A stretch of DNA of 64,000 nt from Streptomyces radicis (GTDB lineage Bacteria; Actinomycetota; Actinomycetes; Streptomycetales; Streptomycetaceae). The stretch spans positions 62,001-126,000 of the forward strand of contig NZ_RBDY01000006.1 of assembly GCF_003626575.1 (NCBI RefSeq), written 5' to 3'. Each line of letters opens with the position of its first letter. Positions within the stretch are counted from its first letter, which is position 1. The notes beneath the pieces were generated by a model, which ran no database searches, was not told where the DNA came from, and saw nothing but the letters and a program-made list of their open reading frames with translations. The position numbers were made by a program, and so were the translations under genes. Positions 55,237 to 61,888 of the stretch are shown here, piece after piece.

Positions 55237-56097
55237 TCACCCCGTGGGAGCTTCCGGCGTCAGCGGGACCTCGCCGACGGTCTCGCCGTCCTCGATGACC
55301 ACGAGCACGTCGTCCCTGATCTCGTAGCGCGTCGTCGGCGGGTCGTCGGCGACGAAGCCGAACTCCGTCTCCCGCGCGGCCAGGGGCATCCCCGGCTCCC
55401 CGCCGTCGGGCGTCTCGACGTACCACAGCGCGCCGTCGGCGTCCCGGCAGAGCACGACCGACCCCGACACCACGCCGTAGGACGCGACGAGTCGAGCCCG
55501 CTCGGGATCCGCGAGCCGCTCCGCCACCGCGTCGGGGCAGGGCCCCGAGGGCGTCGCGGACGCGCCGGAGGGCGGCTCGCCGTCCCCGCCCTGGCCGTCC
55601 TCGTTCCCGAACAGGTCAAGGGTCAGCGCCCCGCCCATGACGAACCCGGCGACCAGGAGCAGCGCCACCAGACAGCCCCACCACTGCGAACGCTCCGGCG
55701 GCCGCCGGTCGTACGCCCGGCGCGGGGCGGGGGGCGTGGGCGCCCGCGCGAAGAGGTCATCGGGCGCGAAGCGCAGATCGTCGGGCGCCCCGCAGCGGAC
55801 ACAGGTGTGCTCGCCGAGGCCGTTGTGGGTGCCGCACAGCTCGCAGATCCAGGCGGGCGAGGGCCCCGGCTCGAAGTCCCGGGCGTCGGGCGCCGCCTCG
55901 ACCGGCGCGGTCCACACGGGCACGGGCTCGAACGGCACGGGCTCGAACGACTCCGGCTCGAACCGCTCCGGCTCAGCCGGGGACGGCGGCGGAGGCGCGG
56001 GCTCGGGCGGCCGCCGCGCCGCGCAGATGTCGCAGACGTCCACCTCGACGCCGTTGTACGTGTCGCACTCCCCGCACCGCCATGTCGCCCCCGGCAC
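55237..56097 (-). CDS. Membrane protein with two RanBP2-type zinc fingers
   Basis: The 286-residue protein has two matching zinc knuckles W-x-C-x2-C-x3-N-x6-C-x2-C: Cys8/11/22/25 (WRCGECDTYNG) and Cys85/88/99/102 (WICELCGTHNG). A Pro/Glu-rich spacer separates them. A single membrane helix (about 140-160) precedes an extracytoplasmic domain of about 120 residues. The last gene of a five-gene operon with a phosphatase, kinase and vWA protein. The fingers face the cytoplasm. Confidence 0.8.
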   Translation of the reverse strand: MPGATWRCGECDTYNGVEVDVCDICAARRPPEPAPPPPSPAEPERFEPESFEPVPFEPVPVWTAPVEAAPDARDFEPGPSPAWICELCGTHNGLGEHTCVRCGAPDDLRFAPDDLFARAPTPPAPRRAYDRRPPERSQWWGCLVALLLVAGFVMGGALTLDLFGNEDGQGGDGEPPSGASATPSGPCPDAVAERLADPERARLVASYGVVSGSVVLCRDADGALWYVETPDGGEPGMPLAARETEFGFVADDPPTTRYEIRDDVLVVIEDGETVGEVPLTPEAPTG

Positions 56098-56104
56098 CGC
56101 GCGC

Positions 56105-56509
56105 TCAGCCCACCCGCCGCGCCGAACGCGCGAGCACCGACGCGTACAGCGCCTCGGTCAGCGGCGCCACGGGCGAGAGGGCCCACTCGGGGTCGTCCCC
56201 GGGGATCCGCGCCCCCGGCAGCAGCACATCGACCGCGCCGACGCCGTGCCGCCGCGCGCACAGCTCCACGAACTCCCGGACGCGCGAGGAGCGTTCGGCC
56301 CCGACCACGACCCGGATCAGCACATGCCCGTCGTCAGGGGCGCCCCGGGGCACGCAGCGGAACACCATGTGCAGCCGCCCGTCCTCCGGGTGCGGCCTGA
56401 CCAGGATCGCGGCGCAGCGCCCCGTGAAGCCCTCCCCCGACCCGGGCCACGCGAACCGCAGCCCCTCCTCGTCGACGGTCAGCGAGACGCCGTCGCCCTC
56501 CAGGATCAC
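56105..56509 (-). CDS. Hypothetical protein of the kinase/vWA operon
   Basis: The 134-residue product (MILEGDGVSLTVDEEGLRF...) has alternating beta strands and a helical C-terminus, resembling a PH-like or small beta-barrel fold, but I cannot name a family. The GTG at 56509 overlaps the vWA stop (GTGA), so it is translated together with it. Its position suggests an adaptor. Confidence 0.65.
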   Translation of the reverse strand: MILEGDGVSLTVDEEGLRFAWPGSGEGFTGRCAAILVRPHPEDGRLHMVFRCVPRGAPDDGHVLIRVVVGAERSSRVREFVELCARRHGVGAVDVLLPGARIPGDDPEWALSPVAPLTEALYASVLARSARRVG

Positions 56510-57216
56510 AGGCTGTTCGCGATCGTCTCGATGATCTCGTCCATCTCGAACTCCTCGAGGCCCTCGCCCGCCCGCGAAGGGAAGTGCAGCGTGAGGTCCC
56601 ACTCCTCGCCGATGGTCTCGACCCAGGGCTCCTCCTCGGGCGCGAACAGCACAAGGCGCTTGGCCGACTGCTCCATCACCGCCGTCTGGCTGCGCGCGTA
56701 CCCCCACTGCTCGAACAGCTCGTCCATCGTGCGCGGGATGCCCCGCGGATAGCTCTGCGCCGCCACGCCCACCGTGCCGAGCGGGTGCGCGGGCGCGTCC
56801 GTGAACAGCACGATCACATGGCGCCGCCGGTCGAGGCCCTTCTCCCATGGCGAGTTCACGGCGAGCGCCAGCGCCTCGAGTCCCGACTCGGGGACGTCCC
56901 CGCCGCCGCCCGCCTCGATCCCGCTCACAAAGGCCGCGAACTCCTCGGCCTGCTCGGGCAGACGGAGGAACGGCGTCTGCTCGATCGCGCTGTCGGGGTC
57001 GTCGCCGAAGTCCCTGAACGCGATCACCCGCAGCCGCAGCTGGCTGATCTCCTTGCCCTTCCGCCCCATCACCCCGGCGAGGCGCTGGTGGAACTGGAGC
57101 GCGCTGCGCTTCACCGCGTCGATCACCGGGTACATGCTGCCGGTCGCATCGACGCACAGGACGATGTCCACGGCGTACCGCAGATTGCCCCGGTACCTCT
57201 CAAGCTCGGCGCTCAT
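56506..57216 (-). CDS. TerY-like von Willebrand factor A domain protein
   Basis: The 236-residue protein is one vWA domain with a MIDAS motif DATGSM (Asp23-Ser27) and GGGGDVPESGLEAL, plus LFTDAPAH. TerY-type vWA proteins occur with PP2C phosphatases and kinases. ATG 57216 has an AGGAGG ribosome-binding site inside the end of the kinase gene (17-base overlap). Confidence 0.85.
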   Translation of the reverse strand: MSAELERYRGNLRYAVDIVLCVDATGSMYPVIDAVKRSALQFHQRLAGVMGRKGKEISQLRLRVIAFRDFGDDPDSAIEQTPFLRLPEQAEEFAAFVSGIEAGGGGDVPESGLEALALAVNSPWEKGLDRRRHVIVLFTDAPAHPLGTVGVAAQSYPRGIPRTMDELFEQWGYARSQTAVMEQSAKRLVLFAPEEEPWVETIGEEWDLTLHFPSRAGEGLEEFEMDEIIETIANSL

Positions 57217-58342
57217 CGCGCCCTCCTCTCGAGTCATGGGCGGCCCCGCCGCCCCTCGGCGTGAAGCGCACCCTGGACCGCCTCGGCGCCTCGTCGGCAT
57301 CCTCGCGCGCGGACCGGGGAGGGGTCCCGGCCCCTGAGCCCCCGGCGCTCCCGGAGCCCTCCGAGCCCCCTGAGCCCCCTGAGCTTCCCGAGAAACGCAC
57401 CCGGCTGGTCCGGGACGGCGCGACGGGGGGCGCGCTCGCGCGGGGCGCGCCGAGGGCGCACACCTCGGGGTCGCGCAGCACCGCGAGAAACCGCTCGACC
57501 GAGGGGCGCGCGCCCGGATCCCACGCCGTCAGGTCCCGCACGAGCGCCGTCATCTCGTCGGAGAGCCGCGGGTCCCACGCCAGCGCCTCCCCCGCGTTGA
57601 CCGCGTCCGCGGGCGACCCGTACCGCTCGTCGTGGCCGGGGAGCGCGCCCGTCACCATCAGATGGGCCATCAGCCCCAGCGCGAACAGGTCGACGGCGGT
57701 GGTCAGATCGGGCTCGTCGACCAGCTCGTCGCCCTGGACGTAACGCCGCCACTCCGGCGCCCCGTACAGCGAGTCACCGGCGATCGCGTCCCGGCCCGGC
57801 GGCCTGCCGGACAGATAGGAGTCGTCGAAGTCGATCAACTTGGCCGTGTGGTACGTCGCGCCCTGGCGGCGCTGCACCAGCACGTTGGCGGGCTTGAGGT
57901 CGCCGTGCACGACGTCGATGTCGTGCAGCAGCTTGAGACTGCTGCCCAACGTCCGCAGCAGCACGGCCCGGTGCGCGGGCTCGAGCGTGTGCGGCTCGGC
58001 GAGGCTGTCGGTGTCGATCCGCTCGGTCACCTTGTAGTAGCTGCTGCGCTCGTGGAAGAAGTCGGTCGCCAGCACAAGGTTCCCGGCCCCGCGCGCGTCG
58101 GGGCGCAACCGGCGCATGATGCCGCGGTGGCGCTCCTCGAAGTCCCTGCACGCCGCCAGGCGGATCCGCACGCTCGGCGTATCGGGGGACGCGCCGGCGC
58201 GCGGCAGCTTCGGCTCGAGGAAGCGCTTGAGGAAGAACTCCCTGCCGCCCTTCTCGGCGAACGCCCACACGCACTTGCCGCCCCCGGCGTTGGTCGGCTC
58301 GCTGACCAGCCGGTACCCGTTGATGACATCGCCCCGCCTCAC
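57200..58342 (-). CDS. Serine/threonine protein kinase
   Basis: The 380-residue kinase has the invariant Lys39 (FFLKRF), the catalytic loop HGDLKPANVLV (Asp148), a variant DFD in place of DFG (LIDFDDSYL, Asp171) and YGAPEWRRY. HGD and DFD make it unlike the Pkn receptor kinases; there is no membrane segment. A Gly/Ser repeat tail (GSSGGSGGSEGSG) follows at about 315-340. GTG 58342 overlaps the phosphatase stop by four bases. Confidence 0.9.
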   Translation of the reverse strand: MRRGDVINGYRLVSEPTNAGGGKCVWAFAEKGGREFFLKRFLEPKLPRAGASPDTPSVRIRLAACRDFEERHRGIMRRLRPDARGAGNLVLATDFFHERSSYYKVTERIDTDSLAEPHTLEPAHRAVLLRTLGSSLKLLHDIDVVHGDLKPANVLVQRRQGATYHTAKLIDFDDSYLSGRPPGRDAIAGDSLYGAPEWRRYVQGDELVDEPDLTTAVDLFALGLMAHLMVTGALPGHDERYGSPADAVNAGEALAWDPRLSDEMTALVRDLTAWDPGARPSVERFLAVLRDPEVCALGAPRASAPPVAPSRTSRVRFSGSSGGSGGSEGSGSAGGSGAGTPPRSAREDADEAPRRSRVRFTPRGGGAAHDSRGGRDERRA

Positions 58343-59382
58343 CGCGCCCCCGCCTCCCGCACCGGCGGCATGTGCCGCTCGTACCCCGCGCGGTAGGACC
58401 GCCACGCCGCGTCCTGCCAGCCGCGCGAGGCCACCTCGGGCCCCTCGCCGCCGTAACGCGCCCGCACCGCGTCATGGCGCGGCCCGAACGCGCGGCGCAG
58501 CGCGGCGAAGTCCCCGAACCCCGGCGCCACGAGCGCGAGCGTCGCGTCGTCCGCCGTGTACGCGCCGACCTCGTCGCGCAACAGCCGTGCCCACCCGGCC
58601 AGGTCGCCCGCGGCGGCCAGCGTCCGCAGCAGCACCCACTCGAACCGCGCGGGCGTCTCCACGTAGCCGAAGAAGCCGTCCGTGGCGCACAGCAGGACAC
58701 ACGGCAGCGGGAACGCCCACGCGTGCGCGTCCACGGTGAACGGGCGGTCGGCGCAGACGACGTTGGTCATCGCGGGGTCGGCGCGCAGCTGCTCCAACGC
58801 GTCGTCCAGGTGCGTGTGATCGCGCGTCAGCGCGTGCAGCCCGCCGCCGGGCAGCAGGGCGTACGCGCGCGAGTCGCCCGCCCACAGCGCATGCCCCGCG
58901 ACCGCGTCCCCGGTCAGCCGGTAGGCCAGGCCCGCCAGGGTGGTGGGCAGCACACGGCGCATCGAGCCGGTGATCCTGCCGCGCGTGCGCGGGCGCGCGG
59001 CATCGAGCTGGCGCCGTAGCTCCTCCGCGAGCGCCTCGGGCGCGCCCTCGTGCAAGGGCCCGTCGGGGCCCGCGCGTTCGACCGCCTCGCGGAACCAGCA
59101 CTCGGTCGCGAGACGCGCCACCCGCGCGCCCACCCAGGCGCCGGTGTACGACTCGCCGCCGGGCCCCCGCCAGGCGGGCGCCGCGCCCGCGCCACCCGCG
59201 CCGTCGAACACCGCGATCACGCCCCTGCGGCTCCCCCTGTGGTGCGCGGCCAGCGCCTCCGCGTCCTCGCCGCGCCCCGCGACCCGCTCGGTCCACACCG
59301 TGAGCCCCGCGACGTCCGCGCCACCCCCTGACACCCACACGCCGGGAGGCGGCGCCCCGGCCCGCTCGGCGGCGGAAAGCAT
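58339..59382 (-). CDS. PP2C-family protein phosphatase
   Basis: The 347-residue protein has PP2C motifs: FDGAGG (Asp60, in place of DGxGG), WAGDSRAYAL, ATDGFFGYVE and TADDATLALV. This soluble phosphatase should reverse the action of the kinase encoded next. First gene of the operon; GGGGGAG precedes its ATG and TACTTT upstream (near 59418) may be the -10. Confidence 0.88.
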   Translation of the reverse strand: MLSAAERAGAPPPGVWVSGGGADVAGLTVWTERVAGRGEDAEALAAHHRGSRRGVIAVFDGAGGAGAAPAWRGPGGESYTGAWVGARVARLATECWFREAVERAGPDGPLHEGAPEALAEELRRQLDAARPRTRGRITGSMRRVLPTTLAGLAYRLTGDAVAGHALWAGDSRAYALLPGGGLHALTRDHTHLDDALEQLRADPAMTNVVCADRPFTVDAHAWAFPLPCVLLCATDGFFGYVETPARFEWVLLRTLAAAGDLAGWARLLRDEVGAYTADDATLALVAPGFGDFAALRRAFGPRHDAVRARYGGEGPEVASRGWQDAAWRSYRAGYERHMPPVREAGAR

Positions 59383-59489
59383 CCCGACTCCCCCTCAGAT
59401 CGCGGCCCCTCGCGAAAGTATTCCCCCCGCCCTCGACGGCTGTCGAGAACGGGCCCCTCCCCCAGCCCCTTCCCGCGGTGTCACGCCCG

Positions 59490-59519
59490 TTGACGGCCCC
59501 GACGGGGAGTCGATAGCGT
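59490..59519 (+). promoter_or_regulatory. Housekeeping-type promoter of the sialidase-like gene
   Basis: TTGACG (59490-59495), an 18-base spacer and TAGCGT (59514-59519) form a near-consensus vegetative promoter about 40 bases before the GTG start. Confidence 0.8.
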
Positions 59520-59559
59520 TTTTTGCCCCAACTCATGCGCTTTGGACGGAGTTGACGCC

Positions 59560-61191
59560 GTGCCCCTCCCCCTCGGTCGAAGGGCCCTGGTCCTCGGCGC
59601 CGCGAGCGCCGCGAGCGCGGCGGGCGCCACCGTCCTGACGGGCGGGCCCGCCTCGGCCGCACCCGCCGCCGCGCGCCCCGCCAGGGGCCGCGTCCACGAG
59701 TCGACCGTGTTCACGGCGGGCGAGGACGGCCTCGCGGTGTTCCACGTCTTCGGCCTGGCCGTCACGGCGCGCGGCACCGTGCTCGCCTTCGCCGAGGGCC
59801 GCGTCACGCAGCACGACGCCGACCCCCACCACCTGGTCTGCCGCCGCAGCCGGGACGGGGGCAGAAGCTGGGGCGCGCTCGAGTACGTCGTCCGCTCCGA
59901 CGGCACCCGCTCGTTCGTCAACCCCACCCCGCTCCCCGACGGCGCGGGGCGGCTCTTCCTCTTCTACGCCGAGTGCTTCAGGAACGAAGGCAACACCGGC
60001 GGCTCGCCCGACCGCTCCCGCCTCCAGGTCATCGAGAGCGACGACGACGGGCGCACATGGTCCGAACCGACCGAGCTGACCGGCCTGTTCGACGGCAACC
60101 CCCACGGCTGGACCCTCCACATGCCGGGCCCTGGCCATGGCATCGGGCTGGCCGACGGGCGCCTCATGCTCCAGACGTGGCACCGCAGGGCCATAGCCTT
60201 TCCCGTCGCCGAGCGGCGCTACGGCGTCTCCGTCGTGCACAGCGACGACCGCGGCCGCACCTGGCGGCACGGCGGCGCGGTCCCGCTCGACGGCGCCTAC
60301 CCGGTCAACGAGTCGCGGCTGCTCCAGCGCCCCGACGGCTCGCTCGCGCTGCTCGGCCGCTACGCCTCGGGCGGCACCCACCCACGGATCGTCTCGGTGA
60401 GCGGCGACCGGGGCGCCACGTGGTCGAGGCCCGTGCTCGACGCCGCCGTTCGCCCGGTCAACGCCGTGGACACCGGCGTCGCGCGCATCACCGGAGGGCC
60501 CGGCAGCCAACGCGCCAGCCGCGTCGTCCTCACACGCCCCGACTCGACCCAGCGGCGCAACCTCACGATCTCCCTCTCCTACGACGACGGCATGACCTGG
60601 CCGCACAGCCGCGTGATCACCGAGGGCCCGGCCTCCTACTCCGACGCGGTCGCGCTGCCCGACGGGCGCGTCGGCGTCCTCTTCGGCCGGGACCACGCCG
60701 AAGGCGTCTCGACCAGCTTCTCCGGCAGGGTCGCCTTCGCCGCCCTCGACCTCGACTGGCTCGACGCCGCCGAGCCGTCCGGGTTCGACCTGGACGCGAT
60801 GCCGCTGCGCGCGGGCGGCGACGGCGCGCTCCGGATCGTCGCCGACGCCAACGCCGCGGGCGGCCGCCGCCCCGAGCTGGCCGCGACCGACTACGGCGCG
60901 TTCGTCGAAGCGGTCGTCGCGGTGGAACGCGGCGGCCCGCACGACGTGTACGCGCGGTTTCGGCACCTGCCGGACGGCGGCACGGTCACGGTCACGATCG
61001 ACGGCGACCCCATCGGCGGCCCGGTCGACACCGCGACGCGCGGCGTCCGTTCGTTCACCACCAGGCTCCTGGGCCGCGCCGACCTCGGCATGGGCCGCCA
61101 CCGGGTGCGTTTCACGGTGACCGACAAGCACACCGACGCGACGGGCCTGACGATCAGCCCCGACCTCCTGACGCTCGTGCCCCTGGGGTGA
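59560..61191 (+). CDS. Secreted sialidase-like (six-bladed propeller) protein
   Basis: The 543-residue protein has a twin-arginine-type signal (LGRRALVLGAASAAS) and five Asp boxes (SRDGGRSWG, SDDDGRTWS, SDDRGRTWR, SGDRGATWS, SYDDGMTWP), the mark of sialidase propellers. The FRIP motif that supplies the first catalytic Arg is replaced by FHVFG before TARGTVLAFAEGR. A C-terminal beta domain follows (about 420-543). It may act on other glycans or be inactive. GTG 59560 follows GGAG. Confidence 0.85.
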   Translation: MPLPLGRRALVLGAASAASAAGATVLTGGPASAAPAAARPARGRVHESTVFTAGEDGLAVFHVFGLAVTARGTVLAFAEGRVTQHDADPHHLVCRRSRDGGRSWGALEYVVRSDGTRSFVNPTPLPDGAGRLFLFYAECFRNEGNTGGSPDRSRLQVIESDDDGRTWSEPTELTGLFDGNPHGWTLHMPGPGHGIGLADGRLMLQTWHRRAIAFPVAERRYGVSVVHSDDRGRTWRHGGAVPLDGAYPVNESRLLQRPDGSLALLGRYASGGTHPRIVSVSGDRGATWSRPVLDAAVRPVNAVDTGVARITGGPGSQRASRVVLTRPDSTQRRNLTISLSYDDGMTWPHSRVITEGPASYSDAVALPDGRVGVLFGRDHAEGVSTSFSGRVAFAALDLDWLDAAEPSGFDLDAMPLRAGGDGALRIVADANAAGGRRPELAATDYGAFVEAVVAVERGGPHDVYARFRHLPDGGTVTVTIDGDPIGGPVDTATRGVRSFTTRLLGRADLGMGRHRVRFTVTDKHTDATGLTISPDLLTLVPLG

Positions 61192-61225
61192 CACACGCCG
61201 CCGCGCCGGATGGTGGGATGGCGGG

Positions 61226-61840
61226 GTGCGCACCTCCCCCCGGGCCCGCCTCGCCCTCCTGGCCCTGCTGCTCGCGGCCGCCGCGGGCGCCGTCATCGCC
61301 CTGGGGCGGCCGACGGGCGCGGCGCCGTACTTCATCGCCCTGTACGCCCTGTGCACCCTGGTGTTCGTCCCCAAGCCCGCCCTGACCGCCGCCGCGGGCG
61401 CCCTGTTCGGCGCGGGCCTCGGGCTGGCGGTCGCGGTGACCGGCACCCTGCTCGGCGCGCTGCTCGCGTTCGCCGCGGGGCGCTTGCTCGGCCGCGACGC
61501 GCTCCGGCCACTGCTGCGCCGGTACCGACCGCTCGCCACCCTTGACCGGCGCCTGACGGGGCGCCCCTTCGTCAGCGTCCTGACCCTGCGGGTGCTGCCG
61601 ATCATGCCGTTCACCGCGGTCAACCTGACCGCGGCGTTCTCCGGCACCCCCTGGCTCCCCTACACGGCGGCCACCCTCGTCGGCACCCTCCCGGCCAACG
61701 TCGCCTACACCCTCGCCGGCGCGACGGCGACGAACCCGACGTCCCCGATGCTGTGGGCCCCCGCGGCGGCGCTGCTGCTGCTCCTGGGCGCGGCCGCCCT
61801 GATCCGCCGCCGCGTGCCCGACGCCACGGCGGAGTCATAG
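61226..61840 (+). CDS. TVP38/TMEM64 (VTT-domain) membrane protein
   Basis: The 204-residue protein has six predicted membrane helices with the VTT-domain pattern (FVPKPALTAAAGALFG, RVLPIMPFTAVNLTAAFSG, LVGTLPANVAYTLAG). Relatives of DedA scramble lipids or support envelope homeostasis. It starts with GTG 35 bases after the sialidase-like gene. Confidence 0.85.
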   Translation: MRTSPRARLALLALLLAAAAGAVIALGRPTGAAPYFIALYALCTLVFVPKPALTAAAGALFGAGLGLAVAVTGTLLGALLAFAAGRLLGRDALRPLLRRYRPLATLDRRLTGRPFVSVLTLRVLPIMPFTAVNLTAAFSGTPWLPYTAATLVGTLPANVAYTLAGATATNPTSPMLWAPAAALLLLLGAAALIRRRVPDATAES

Positions 61841-61888
61841 CCCGAGGGTGATCCCGGCGGCGACGGGCAGGTGGTCGCTGCCGTTCAG
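61835..61888 (-). pseudogene. Remnant of an endonuclease/exonuclease/phosphatase-family C-terminus
   Basis: In the frame between the MMPL stop and 61835 the minus strand reads NGSDHLPVAAGITLGL-stop. SDHLPV is the conserved C-terminal catalytic motif of the EEP (DNase I-like) superfamily, and nothing of the gene precedes it. It looks like a deletion scar left when the flanking genes were joined. Confidence 0.45.
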
